Assembly: GCA_013399875.1 (NCBI GenBank)
Contig: VXAZ01003464.1
Span: forward strand, 1 to 64,000
Source: Gymnorhina tibicen
Taxonomy: Eukaryota > Chordata > Aves > Passeriformes > Artamidae
Direction of reading: 5' to 3'
DNA: 64,000 bases
A model generated the notes under the pieces. That model was not told where the DNA came from. It searched no databases and saw only the letters and a program-made list of their open reading frames with translations. The translations under genes were made by a program, and so were the position numbers. This document shows positions 25,079 through 37,117 of this stretch, in pieces (the first letter of the stretch is position 1; each line of letters opens with the position of its first letter).

Positions 25079-25567
25079 CGCAGCCTGAGTCAAGCTGAGG
25101 AGGACATCATGCAGCCAACAGCATAAAGGGAAAAAGGCTTTTTCTCCAACATAAAGCCTGAAGAAAATCATGGCGGCTTCAAGATCAGAGGGAAAGAGAA
25201 GGTAAGTCATGCAGGACAGAGCTGAAGATTGGCAGCGGGAAAAGAGGGCAGAGCACACCCAATGCGAAGCTTAAAAATACTTTCTCCAGGCCATGGTAAA
25301 AACTGTAATATCACAAACTTTCTTTTCTCTTTTGTTGCCGGGCGTCGCCTGTCCACTCTCGGGCTGGATGCTGGCTCCCTGAGAGCCCTAGAGAAAAGTG
25401 GCTTCAAGGCGGCTGACTCACCTCCAAGAGGTGGAGCAGCTCCAGTCGAGCAGCAAACCAAGGCGCTGAAATAACGAGGCAACGGAGAGATGAAGGGTCC
25501 AGGAGGGGAGCTCCCTGAAGTCCTCTTTATTGAGGGAATGAACAGAGGTCAAGAGGCAAGAACTCTG
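25079..25567. repeat. Second copy of the 489-bp duplication
   Basis: This copy belongs to a contig running 25079-25927 that overlaps both neighbours. Confidence 0.85.
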
Positions 25568-25861
25568 AAGGGAACTCTCCGAGGAGCACTGGGTGTTCGG
25601 GGGTTTTATGGGGGTCCAGGGTCCAATAGGGTTACAGAGATTAGGGAAAGACAAGTGAGGGGTCCAATAAAAAATACGCGAGGGGAGGGTACAAACGCAC
25701 ATAACCAATGAAATACCGAATTGAGGAGAACTTTCTGGAGGAGAGGTGGGGTTTATGCCTTGGCTCCGCCTGCTGGGCTGTCCCCTGAGAGGCTATGTCC
25801 TGCCTCAGAGGTGGCGTCTTCATGATGGACAGCCACAGCAATTGGGGCTGAACCCACCACA
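25333..25861 (-). mobile_element. Solo LTR of an ERVK-like element, 529 bp, 6-bp target-site duplication
   Basis: This is the intact copy inside the middle contig. On the minus strand it starts TGTGGTGGGTTCAGCC and ends CCCGGCAACA. It is flanked by the direct repeat CTCTTT at 25327-25332 and 25862-25867. On the minus strand a TATA-like CATAAAACCCC is followed by AATAAAGAGG and about 180 bases of R/U5, which fixes the orientation. Partial artefactual copies lie at 24843-25077 and 25929-26349. Confidence 0.8.
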
Positions 25862-25928
25862 CTCTTTAATCCATTTATAAAAACATCGGGGGATGAGAAT
25901 TCTGTGTGCAGCCTGCGGAAAAAGAAAN

Positions 25929-26415
25929 TCCAGTCGAGCAGCAAACCAAGGCGCTGAAATAACGAGGCAACGGAGAGATGAAGGGTCCAGGAGGGGAGCT
26001 CCCTGAAGTCCTCTTTATTGAGGGAATGAACAGAGGTCAAGAGGCAAGAACTCTGAAGGGAACTCTCCGAGGAGCACTGGGTGTTCGGGGGTTTTATGGG
26101 GGTCCAGGGTCCAATAGGGTTACAGAGATTAGGGAAAGACAAGTGAGGGGTCCAATAAAAAATACGCGAGGGGAGGGTACAAACGCACATAACCAATGAA
26201 ATACCGAATTGAGGAGAACTTTCTGGAGGAGAGGTGGGGTTTATGCCTTGGCTCCGCCTGCTGGGCTGTCCCCTGAGAGGCTATGTCCTGCCTCAGAGGT
26301 GGCGTCTTCATGATGGACAGCCACAGCAATTGGGGCTGAACCCACCACACTCTTTAATCCATTTATAAAAACATCGGGGGATGAGAATTCTGTGTGCAGC
26401 CTGCGGAAAAAGAAA
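25929..26415. repeat. Second copy of a 487-bp duplication (first copy 25441-25927)
   Basis: Offset is 488, with a lone N at 25928 at the join. Same interpretation: an assembly overlap left in place. Confidence 0.85.
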
Positions 26416-26977
26416 AGTGGCCCTGCCAGGTCTCCTAGGAGCGGTAAGAGACTTTTAGAGATTTTGTGAAGAAGAGAGCTGTTGCTTTTCAGGCTGGAAT
26501 TTGCTTATCCTTGAAAAAGAAACCCCCTGCGTGTGGCCCATGATTGGCAGTGTAGGAAGACCGCAAGATTCATGGGAGAGATGTTTTTCATGGCAGTGGA
26601 TTTCTGGGCAGGTCTGTTGCTAGTGGCAGTTTGGAGACCACGTTTAAAGCAGAGAAAAAACCCTCTTTTTTCCCCTAAACACTGGAGAGACTTTTTTTTA
26701 AGAACGGTAAACCTGACCAAACCCATGTTTTGCTATCCTTTGTGCGAGCTGGATAAAGGGAGGTGTGCTGGAAGAGAGGGGGAGTTTAGCTTTAATTTCT
26801 TACTATTTTCTTTTTACCTTTAATTCTGTTAGTAATAAAACTTTCTTTATACTGTAATTGCGCGTGTGCCTGTTTTGCCTCACAAATTTCCAGTTTTCCT
26901 CAATATAATCCTATTTCCCCTTATAAAAATAAGAGCTTTCATGGGAGCCTGGCACTTAGCCAGTTCAAACCACGACA
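26416..26977 (+). mobile_element. 3' part of an LTR (ERVL-like) with AATAAA and U5 end
   Basis: TTAGTAATAAAACT near 26829-26842 and the end TTCAAACCACGACA at 26977 match the U5 ends of the other LTRs at 61-63 kb. A TATA-like CTGGATAAAGG lies about 80 bases before the poly(A) signal. Its U3 probably continues leftwards across the duplicated contigs and hosts the LTR at 25333. Its left end is not resolved. Confidence 0.6.
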
Positions 26978-26989
26978 CTGAGTCAACAT

Positions 26990-27228
26990 TTATTTATTTT
27001 GACAGTGATAGGAAAGATGTGTGCTGATGTCTTTACAAATAATTTGATGGGTGAAGGTATGGGTGTTAACATCTTTGAAATGGGTCTTAATGTCTCTACT
27101 GACTTTGGGCAGCAGGTTTGTTGCAGAGCCCGGACAGTTCGGCTCCTGAAACAGACAGGGGTCTGCACAAGCCTGAACTTTCTGAACTTTGGGGTAAAAT
27201 GACAGGTTCAAGGGGGAATATATGGTAG
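26990..27228. mobile_element. LTR-family fragment homologous to 56320-56490
   Basis: A run from GATAGGAAAGATGTGTGCTG to GTTTGTTGCAGAGCCCGGAC is a clear diverged copy of the segment at 56320-56470, including TGGGTGAAGGTATGGGTGTT. I read both as parts of the same long LTR type, minus orientation. Confidence 0.6.
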
Positions 27229-27398
27229 TGTCTGGGTTTTGGAAGACAGGTGTCTATTGAGGAAGGCAGAAGCCCCCTTTGGACTGAAAATATAACTCCC
27301 TCCCCTCCGAATTATTATAATTTTGAAATTAAGGGGCTTTCAGGCTAGGATATGAGGAATAGGAATAACAGTTCTTTACTAATATATATATATATATC
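27229..27398 (-). mobile_element. U5 end of an ERVL-like LTR, cut by the assembly gap
   Basis: The sequence beginning TGTCTGGGTTTTGGAAGACAGG is the reverse complement of the end of the complete LTR at 62899-63495, through the GAATTATTATAATTTTGAAA block to the (TA)n run. The rest is lost in the gap. Confidence 0.8.
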
Positions 27399-27969
27399 NN
27401 NNNNNNNNNNNNNNNNNNNNNNNNNNNNNNNNNNNNNNNNNNNNNNNNNNNNNNNNNNNNNNNNNNNNNNNNNNNNNNNNNNNNNNNNNNNNNNNNNNNN
27501 NNNNNNNNNNNNNNNNNNNNNNNNNNNNNNNNNNNNNNNNNNNNNNNNNNNNNNNNNNNNNNNNNNNNNNNNNNNNNNNNNNNNNNNNNNNNNNNNNNNN
27601 NNNNNNNNNNNNNNNNNNNNNNNNNNNNNNNNNNNNNNNNNNNNNNNNNNNNNNNNNNNNNNNNNNNNNNNNNNNNNNNNNNNNNNNNNNNNNNNNNNNN
27701 NNNNNNNNNNNNNNNNNNNNNNNNNNNNNNNNNNNNNNNNNNNNNNNNNNNNNNNNNNNNNNNNNNNNNNNNNNNNNNNNNNNNNNNNNNNNNNNNNNNN
27801 NNNNNNNNNNNNNNNNNNNNNNNNNNNNNNNNNNNNNNNNNNNNNNNNNNNNNNNNNNNNNNNNNNNNNNNNNNNNNNNNNNNNNNNNNNNNNNNNNNNN
27901 NNNNNNNNNNNNNNNNNNNNNNNNNNNNNNNNNNNNNNNNNNNNNNNNNNNNNNNNNNNNNNNNNNNNN
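27399..27969. other. Assembly gap, 571 N
   Basis: Run of N directly after an LTR (TA)n tract. The frames that appear to span it are meaningless. Confidence 0.99.
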
Positions 27970-28510
27970 GGAGGCAGGCAGCTGCCTTCCGGCGGCGCAG
28001 TGAAAGAGGGGCTCGGGGTCCCGGGCCCCTGAGGCACCCCAGCAGATGGTGAAAAGGGTCCCTCTCAGCGGCGGCTCCGGCCAGCAGAAATCCCCCCTCA
28101 CGGCGGAAAGAAAAGAAAGTAGTAGAAGGCAGGAAACCTGCAGTGAGGGCGAACTCTCCCTAAAACCGACTGCAGCCTCCGTGTCTTCTGAAAGCCGAAA
28201 AAGAGCTGGAGCGGAAAAAAAACCTAGCCTTTGCCCAGGTAACAGGGCAGTTGAGAAGTCCCCTCCCTGCTTCAGCCAGACCTTTTGTCCCCCTTAAGTA
28301 CCTGGCAATTATCCTTTAGTATGGGGAAAAATTCCTCAAGAGGAAAAGAAGAAAGACGAAAAGGAAAAAAAAAAAAAGAAACAACTCCCAAACCCCAACA
28401 GGTAGGCAGTTCGGGAGGGTTGTACCTTCCTAGTATCTCAGCCAATAGGGAAAGAAAGAGGGCAACATGTGGCCAGGAATTGAGGATAAAAGGAGGCTGT
28501 GTCCTCTGAA
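27970..28510 (+). mobile_element. Possible ERV leader and gag start
   Basis: A purine-rich, leader-like stretch contains a donor-like CCCAGGTAACAG (28236-28247). It is followed by an ATG at 28321 opening a 62-codon frame (28321-28509) that starts MGKNSS and is very lysine-rich. A glycine at position 2 followed by a basic patch is what retroviral matrix proteins use for myristoylation and membrane binding. The frame then stops and nothing downstream matches gag. It may instead be low-complexity, A-rich DNA. Confidence 0.35.
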
Positions 28511-29204
28511 ACCTTGAGAGAGAAAAGCTGGGGGGGGCATGTGCCCTGGTGGACTCTCTCCCTTTATTCAAACAAAGTTGAAGGACTCCTCCGTCTCCTT
28601 TTTGGACATAAAACTCTGGCGTTGGCAGATTTTCATGACAACAGTGATCCCTGCATGCAACAGCCAAGAATCTTGGATTTTAGGCTGATATTCAGCTCTG
28701 ATGTTGTGGCAAATTGTCTGTGGAGGAAACGTCTATCTGCCCCAGGTGCTCATTAATGGGAAGGCTACTGAATAAATATTTGTTTTCTTGATTAAAAGTG
28801 ATAGATATGTATTTGTTCTTTGCCATCCTTCCCTTGCCTTACAGGCTATTATGAAGTTAAGTGTGTAAAGAGAAGAACAAGGAAAAATACTGAAGCACGA
28901 TACACTTTGATTTTATTTTAAAAAACCCACTTGTCCCTGTCAACTCCCATTATTTTCCTAACAATGTATTTTGCTAAGAGAAATTCAAATATCCAAAGCT
29001 GTGAGTAAAAGCAGTCCATGGGAAGTGCATGTTCCCCTGCTTTCCAGTAAAGAGCTGCAGCATGGAGGACAGTGCCAGCAATGCGACAAGGCACATGGGC
29101 AAACAGCGGCAATATGTCCTCTGTGGTGGTGGTGTCTCGGCTCTCGTGTTATTTTCATAAATGTCAGAGACTGAAATAGTCTCTGTATATGGAAACACAA
29201 ATCA
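28511..29204. other. Intergenic, nothing recognised
   Basis: No supported feature. Confidence 0.5.
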
Positions 29205-29340
29205 AATCACAGGATAACTGGAAGGGATCCCTGGAGGTCTTTAGTCCAATCTGCTCAATGCTGGGAAGCCTAGAAGCTGTAGACCAGGTTATGCGAAGCC
29301 CCATCCAGCTGAGACCTGAACATTTATGAGGGTAGAGGTT
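29205..29340 (-). mobile_element. CR1 LINE 3'-end fragment
   Basis: AATCACAGGATAACTGGAAGGGATCCCTGGAGGTC followed by TTAGTCCAATCTGCTCAATG is the CR1 3' end read on the opposite strand. Confidence 0.8.
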
Positions 29341-32300
29341 CATAAAGAGCTACAGTTGTATGATACCAGGGGGTAAAAAAGACAAGGGAAATGTTGTCTC
29401 CCTGTGGAAGCAGTTCCTGTGAAGGCAAACTACCAGTGATCCCAGTGGCCCATTGACACATCCCAGAGAAGCACAACTGGCAAGCAGCCAGCAAGATGTC
29501 ATAGAGGATTATAGCACATAGCAGAGGAAGGAGATAAAATAGATAAAAATCAAAACAAATGGAATGTTCATGTCTTTAATGCATGCAAAAATTATACATT
29601 TGATTTTTCTCAGTGGCAAAAAACTGGAGTAGAAAAAGAAAAGGATCAGCCTGGGAATGGAAGATCTTCTGGTTCATGATTCACCTAGAAGAACTAGTCT
29701 TGTTTCTAGTCAGGAGAAAAATCGAATGTATAGATATAATAAATAATTCCTCATATTTTGTGAATTTATAGGTAATTACAAATTAGAAACCATATGGAGA
29801 AAACAACACTGAGAAAAAAAATCTCAAAATAATTTCCATCTTGTACATTTAGAAAAAATAATTTTTTGACAGTTTTTCCAAAATCTCATTAAATTTTTGA
29901 AAATTTGTCTTTCTGAACTTTTTATTGGCTATTAGTTTTTGGTTTCTGTCTTCTTTTTTTTCTTTTGGTCCAAAATTTTGAATGGATTTTTTTTACTTTT
30001 GCTCCATCTTCTTTTCCTTGCATTTGTCAGTCTCACAGGGTTTTTTTGTGGGCAAACTGAACAGTGCCAAAAATAAACTATTTGTGCTCATCCAAATCCT
30101 GTCCCAAAATTACACTGGAAAAAGAAAATGAAAGAAGGGAGAGGATAAAACCCATTTGATCAGACGAAATCTAGATCATAAAGAAGAAGACACAAGAAGA
30201 AACATCTGCAGGCCTCTGGACCCACCTCCCACTCTGAGCAGATTCATAATGCAGGGCCTGGTCCATTTGAGCTTCAAATGAAGGATCAGGAGTCCACAAC
30301 TCCTTTGGGCTGCTGTTCCACTGGTTGACTATCTCCACAACTAATTTTTCTCCTATTATCTCATTGAAATACCCAGTGTTGCAGCCTGTGTCCATTGTTT
30401 CTTGTCCTTTGATGTGCATCTGTGGGTATAATCTGTCTCCACCTTCCATTAGGTGCCTGCAAGCAACCATGAGATCTTTTTTTTGCCTTCTCCGGGCTGA
30501 ACAAACAGATTACCTCAACCATTTCTATGTCCTTTGTCCCCAGGTCCTCTGCCTGGTTAAGCAATGGGATGGGATGCAGATTTTTAGCATCTCTTTTGCT
30601 GTCTCTTAGAGAGTCCATGTCATGCTTCCACGCAGACCATGCTCATTCCCACTCCAGCTGGGAGGGCTCTGATCAGTGTGCCAGGGGAATGGTTTTACAA
30701 GCCACTGTTAAAGATATGTCAGGGTTTCAGGGGGTAAAATGGAAAAGCACTGGTGAATGGTGTGAAATGTAGCGGGAAAAATTATTTGGCTTTTCTTTTG
30801 GTACCTACTTCCCAGTTTCCAGGCACAGCTTAACCAGTCCTTAAGAGACTGCCTAAGTGGGAAGCATGACTGTCTGAGTGAGGTCCTGACAAAACTGACA
30901 TGCTGTTGAGGGACTGCATGATAAGGAAACTTTATAGAAACTAATTAGTTAGCAACGGCCATACAGAATACGCAATGGAAAAGCAGTAACTCATCTGCTT
31001 TCCTGACTCTAGGGAATTAGTGACTGCTAATTCCTTTCAGAATCTAGCCAAGGCCAACTAAGACACAGATGGCAAAAAGGCAGCCTGGAAAGGCCCTCCA
31101 AGTCTTCACTGCAGAAACTGCTTGCCCCAGTAAGAGATTAAAAATCATGAGAGAATATTTGTGCATGGCCCAGTGGTCCATTTCAGATGGTCCCATTCAG
31201 TCCCAGCAATACTCCTCTACATGAACTTTAGACCCTTACCTCTCGCTATTCAGAGCTCCTTTTCCAGCCACAAATGACATCATTCATCAGCCTTGGGGAC
31301 ATCTGCCTGCAGATGAAATAAGGTCTAGGTTCTGTGTCTTCCTCAGTATAGGGAGTAGATGCTGCTCACTGGCTGTATTACTGAGGGGAGAACTTGCTGC
31401 ACAGCTCAGACTGTTCCACACTGCCAGGGCTGACAAGTGCAGTTGGTCCGAATCCCTCCATCAGAGCACAAGTTGCTTCTCCCAGGGCTCCTTGCAACTC
31501 CTCAGCACAAAGCCACCCATCTGCTCATGGCTGAGTGCATGGGTGAATGCTCATGTGTGGCTACACATAGACCACTGGTAGCCCAGGCTTCTTCCCAGAA
31601 CTACAGAGCTGCCCAGACTTTTCCTGGAGCTGAGGAGGAAATGGTGCTTCCACATCACTAGATGTCTCATAGAAGAACATGCAACAAAAATGAGGGTTAT
31701 CAGTCCTCCCTCTCAGTCCATGCTGCAAGACTCAGCTGAGTACTATCTCTCCACATGCTTAGAAATGTGCTTGTAATTAGACTATATTTTAGAAGTTCCT
31801 TCCATCAAAAGCAAACTAAAGGAAAAACATGCCCAGCCAGAGCAGGACCAGCCTGTGGCAGCAGCAACTGTCCCTCCAGAACCACAGTAGTCACCTCCGG
31901 GCATGGCACTGCCACCCAGCAGAGAGCTTCTGACTCCACTGGGACACTGTCCTGGGGCTGTCTGGCATCCAGAACCCTTGCATCCAGAGGTAGGCACAGC
32001 TTTGTTTAGTTCACTGAAAAAAGGGACTGTCAAAGTAATTGGGTTGTTTTTATTGTGAGGTGGATGTAGACATAAGGACAACATACTGCTCATTGACCTT
32101 TGTGTTATATCTGTATCATATCTCAGCATCGGAGTCTCAGGTACTTGCTATTGTTCATGGATGTTAGTGAGAGGCTTTTACTATTATTATCTCCCTTTTT
32201 ATAACCATGGAGCTGCTTTCACTTTAATATCATATTTAGATTCCATGCTTTCAAAATAATTGCTTCAGTATCTGTCATTGTCATTAAAGGAAGGTATTTT

Positions 32301-33871
32301 GGATGCTTCCCCTGGGTCTGATCCAATTTTTTCCTGAGAAGTGTAGCAAGCACCCCCATCCATACTGAGGCAGTTCACAATGAAGCTTTAGTGTCTAAGG
32401 AATTTAGTAATTTACTTTTCAAAATTTTAGCAGACAGCTAGAGTAGATAAATGCATTGCTTGTGAAGTTCAACAGATAAAGACATTGTCCATTTTCATAG
32501 CACTGGGTAAAAATACCTCAGAAACTTCTAAGCATGGCAGAAAAGAAAGAACTAAGCATTATAATAACATTTAAATGTCAAATAAAGAAGCAGATACTGT
32601 ACAGTTTGCCTTTGGAATAGAACCACGTGGCCCACAGCTCCTCAGACAGGGCCTGATGCTCCGTGATGGGCAGCTGGCTTTGCACAGCACTTGAAGAGCA
32701 GCACCCAGCAGAGTAAAGGGCTGCTACCTCGGGAGAATCCAAAGACCCTGGAGACAAAGAAGCAGATCCAAACCTGGACCAATTCTGAACTCAGAATACT
32801 CCACCTGTTCTTCCTATTTCCTGGCTAGGAGACAAACTGCAGCTTGGCATAGCACTGACCCCTGGAAAGTGAGTTTCTCTTCTTTGCTCAAGCACACTCA
32901 TGAAGGTAAGCACTGCATCGTATCACACGGCTTAAGGATTAAGCACAAGGGGACCGTAACCCAGAACAAGGTCTGCAGATGTTACTCTCAGAGAATTGCA
33001 ATTGCTGAGCTAAACCTGGCCCAGCAGTTCTCTGATCACTTACAGCTGAATATTGCCCAAAGGAAGGTGAAATGCACAAAGCAAAGCAGAGCTGGTGGAC
33101 CATCACCAGGTAAAAGTCCAAAGGATATTTTCTATTTATTTTACTTCCTTCTTGTATTTGCTGTGCCTGCCCCAACCCTTGCATACACAGCAGTCACCTT
33201 AATGGCAAAATCTTCTGAGAAATGGGTGAGCTGAAATGGCACTGCGGTTCCCTGGGGGCTTAGGTCCCAGCCATCCCTCCCTCTCTGTGGGAATACTGAG
33301 GCTGCAGTCATACATATTCAATGCCAATGGGCTATACGCTACATTACTAGAAAATGTTCACTATGAAAACTTTTTGGATGTTCCGTGCTGCAGGAAATCT
33401 CCTCAGTGGCTACCCGGCTGTCTGAAGATACTTCTGCTCTCACAATGGAAGGATCCTCCTAGAACTGCTTTCTCCTACAGCAAGTTTCCTTACAAGTTGC
33501 ACAAAGGAGAGGAAATTAGAGTGATACTTCATTTCTCTCTTTTGATTTCTGCTTCTAGCTAGGAACGGGGCTTACCAGTAGTCTTTCCTTTAAAATGAGC
33601 ACTGGCATGTTGCTAGTTACTGCTCTGTACAGAGCACCTCTCCCTGAGAGAGATTATAATTCATGGTCCTTGCTGTGGGAGAAGTCACACCCTCTTTACT
33701 TCCTTATTTTGTCTTGTTCTGCTCTCTTTCTTTTTTCAGCTTTTTTTAGCCTTCCTCATGAAGCAGAATTTACATCACTTGCTTTAAGCCTCCACATTGC
33801 AGCCGTCTGAATGAGTCACCCTGGAAGGCCAGACAGAAGTAGAGTCTCCCAGGAACGGACTGATCTGATCC
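29341..33871. other. Intergenic, nothing recognised
   Basis: AT-rich with several T and A runs (29800-30050). No convincing exon, RNA or repeat family. Confidence 0.5.
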
Positions 33872-34207
33872 TGTTGGCGATTGAAATTTGGACTCTGCCA
33901 GGTGCATGCAAAGCCAACTTTTATTGTACAAGGCACATCTTTATATACTGTTAAAAAACAATGGTTCAGCAGCTACAAACTTCGGCTTCTAGGGTTACAT
34001 CTCCAACGGCCACAGATTACAGTCTCCTCGCCTAATCTGTTAACTGTCCTGCTCTTTTGTCTCGCCCCCTGCTCTGTCTCTCCTCTTGCCCTTTGTCTCG
34101 CCTATTGCCAGACGGGCCCACCGTCTCTCCTAAGACCCCATGCCTCGCGAAGACATTCTCAGTGGTGACACTCTGAATCCCCGTATCTCCGCCTTTTCTG
34201 TTCAACA
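33872..34207 (-). repeat. 3' LTR of the ERVK-like provirus
   Basis: The last 64 bases (33872-33935) align with 40632-40695 at the other end of the element. On the minus strand a TATA box (TATATAAAG, 33947-33939) is followed closely by AATAAA (33925-33920) and the end CGCCAACA. The start at 34207 (TGTTGAAC) is chosen because TGTTG/CAACA forms the terminal inverted repeat. An alternative start is 34170. Confidence 0.7.
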
Positions 34208-34700
34208 ATTAAAACCTGCAAAATACTACGTCTATGTGGGTTTAACGTGATGGCGGAGGTGAAGCATTCGTCCAGGGACATCAAAGCTCGTGCTCGATGC
34301 CCTCGTGTTTGTTCTAGCATTGGTCACTCTCAGGTGGCTTTGGTCCTTTCTCTCTACTGTATGGGCGAATGTTCTTTGCAGGGATCCACTTAGGTCCTGT
34401 ATCTGTGGAAATACAAGCATAACCTCTTCCCCATGTAATAAGAGGGAAAGGCCCAAGTATTTTACCTGATTCCAAGTCCTTTACTAGGACTGGGGCATTA
34501 ATTTCAGTGGTTGCTGTACTTTGCCCAAAATGCTGCATTACAGGTGGAGTTTTGCTATCGGAATAACAATTAAAAAAATTAAAAACATATAAGGCTTTAT
34601 GTAATCTATCTTGCGGCGTGCCCTGCATTCCCTCTTTTTGTTGCCCCAATAAGCGTTTCAGTGTGCTGTGAGCTTGTTCAATAAGGGCTTGTCCTGTGGG

Positions 34701-35311
34701 TGTGAAAAACGAGGTTCACTCTCCTGTTAAGATTTAAAATTTTAATAAAGGACAATAGGGGACAAAGACAATAAAGCAAAAGTACAATGCTGGGGCACTG
34801 GGTGTCCTGGCTCTCAGCCAGGAGCACACTTGCTATTGTGGAGACATCCCTTACATACCTTTCCTATTGCATCAGCCTAATACCTATTCATAAAGAATTA
34901 TGCATATTCAAACTTTTCCTCTAAATTAGTTTACATGTTCCAGGAACTGTTTAGCATGGCTCCTCCTCGTGTCTGCCTTTTTAGAGCATGCGTATTCCTT
35001 GGCTGTGGTTTTAGTCTGTTTTTATTATCACCTCCAGTCTGGGCTTTGGTCCATGGTGTCTGCAGACGGTAGCTGCTGATAGTTGGCATGTCAGTAGCAG
35101 GGGTCTTCATTATACGTTCACTGGATGTCATCCAACCAAGCAGACAGTTCAATTACCATAAGCGTAACCATATCAGCTATTTTACTACTATTAATAACAG
35201 AAATAAAGGCATTAGTTATTGTAACAAAAAACCCCCTATATCATTATATATATATATAGCATTCACTTTAATATTTGCGGAAAGCCAATATTATAATATG
35301 TATTTATAACA
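34701..35311 (-). mobile_element. Solo LTR (ERV1-like), 611 bp, inside the integrase region, 4-bp duplication
   Basis: On the minus strand it starts TGTTATAAATACATATT and ends TTTTTCACA. It is flanked by TGGG on the plus strand at 34697-34700 and 35312-35315. Integrase coding on each side lines up in frame when the LTR plus one TGGG is ignored, which independently fixes the boundaries. It shares TTGGCTTTCCGCAA-like 5' sequence with the LTR at 61902-62466. A 4-bp duplication is usual for gammaretrovirus/ERV1 integrases. Confidence 0.9.
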
Positions 35312-36422
35312 TGGGGGAGTGAGGAATTCCTGTGGTGTGCTGTATTCCCCCTGAAGCAAAAAAATGTAGCTAAAGAATGGGAAATGTACACAGGGCCATT
35401 ATCTGTTTTAACTTGTTGAGGCGTACTTAAAAAGGCAAAAGCAGCTAAAAAATGGCATCGAGCATCCTTTGCTGCTTCCCCTGCCATGGCAAGATGTAAA
35501 TAGAGCTCCTGAAAAGGTGTCAATGGAGGAATGGATGTATTTTAAGTGATCAAATTCAGGAAAATGTGTAATGTCTGTTTGCCATAATTGGAGGTTCTGC
35601 AAACCTCGAGGGTTAATTCCATGTGAGCCGGGGGTAAAATTATAGCACTGGTAGTCAGGGCATGCAGTAATAATGTCTTGAGCTTGTTGAAAAGGATCGT
35701 TAGCTTGTTGAAAGTGAAAAGGATGGTCGAAAAGTAGCAGCATTTTGATGGAAAAAGGAGTGGCTTAATTTGATTTGGACAAACTGATTAGGTAACACTT
35801 CTATTGGCAATGTTAAAAGGTCTGCTTGTCAGTTACCTTCTGCAATAAAACCTGGGAGAGTTGTGTGTGAGCGAACATGTCTAACAAAGTAAGAACTCCT
35901 TTGGTTATCTAAAAGAAAAACAAGCTTTTGTAAATAAGAAAAAAGTAATGGGTTAGTAAACACCCGCAAAACTGCAGATTCAGCTCTTTCAACAATTCCT
36001 GTAACATAAAAGGAATCTGTGATAAGGTTAAAGGGAGTATCCCACTTTTCAAAAGCACGAACAATAGCTGTTAGTTCTGCAATTTGAGGGGAACCTGAAA
36101 TAATAGTAACATCTGATGTCCACTGATGGGTGTCTGGGTCCATCCACAGAAGCACAGATTTGTGTGTTAGTCCTGATCCATCGGTAAAGACCGTCAGGAC
36201 TTGTAAAGGAACTTCAGATTGTTTCAGTGTGGCTAATAAGTTGAATGAAGCAGTTAGCAAGCGGTGTGCATGTGGATGTGAAGTAAGCTGATCTGTAAAA
36301 TCACATAAAGCCATTTGTAAAGCATCTAAATTTTGTAGCAAGCACTGCAAGTAAAGTGAAACTACAGGCAAACATATCTGCACAAAATCTTGTCCTGCTA
36401 AAGCAAAAAGGCGGTTCAGTGC

Positions 36423-36602
36423 TGTGCTGACCTTTGACGGGGGCCCCCCAAAACCGCCCGGAGCCAAAGAGCAGAGAGAGCCGCTGTTCTGCTGAAGCTG
36501 TTTATTTTAGTTCCATAGTTTTCTGAAGGCTGAGTTCGAGGGGATAAACATGAACGCCAAGCAGCAGCAGCGGCGGCAGATACAGCAAACAGCAAGCTGT
36601 TC
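36423..36602 (-). mobile_element. LTR remnant (R/U5) inside pol, truncated at a lone N
   Basis: On the minus strand CTATGGAACTAAAATAAACAGC with GCAGAACAGCGGCTCTCTCT closely matches 61560-61615 of the LTR at 60671-61659. Its end is CAGCACA at 36423, with CAGTGC beside it. The U3 side breaks off at the N at 36603, after which RT-derived sequence resumes. The missing U3 is probably an assembly collapse. Confidence 0.75.
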
Positions 36603-36603
36603 N
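36603..36603. other. Single-N contig join inside pol
   Basis: One N separates LTR R/U5 from RT connection sequence, so part of the LTR is missing here. Confidence 0.9.
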
Positions 36604-36710
36604 GCGCCTTGATAATTAACATTTCATGCTGTGTGGTAATAGTTTTTGTCATTTGATGTGATAAAAAGACCCATTCAATAATTAGTAGAGGATCTGGCGC
36701 AGAAGGATCC

Positions 36711-37117
36711 TGTGGTGTACCCCTATTCCACATCCCTGCCGCCCCTTCCATGTGGCTTCCCCTTCCCCCATCTCTAGTCCAAACCACTCCCTCAGGTTTT
36801 CCCTATTGGCTCTGTTATCCTAACTCCGCTCTTGTACTGCCCCCTCTGCCCGGGATAAGGGACACTGAATCACATCAATGGCCCTCTCTGCCTTGGGGTT
36901 CAGCCAGCCACCAGCTTCTCTCTCTCTGGGCTCTAGCCATGTGCCAGCCCTCTGCCTATGGGGGCTATCACACGTGCTGGTCCTAGGCCTTGGGGAGTTA
37001 GCATGGAATAAAGACCTTCTGCAGTCTCCACACAAGAGAGCCTTCTCGCCTCCTTTACCGCCACCGCGTTGTTGTTGCTGCGTGCCATACCATCGCAGAG
37101 AACACGCAGCAGCAACA
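36711..37117 (+). mobile_element. Solo LTR, 407 bp, inserted antisense in pol, 6-bp duplication GGATCC
   Basis: It starts TGTGGTGTACC and ends GCAGCAACA. GGATCC directly flanks it at 36705-36710 and 37118-37123. AATAAA at 37007-37012 lies about 105 bases before the end and sets the plus orientation, opposite to the host provirus. The 6-bp duplication fits an alpha/beta (ERVK) integrase. Confidence 0.92.

Noticed and set aside
27345..28101. Long frames made mostly of X
   Set aside because: They run through the 571-N gap and carry no information.
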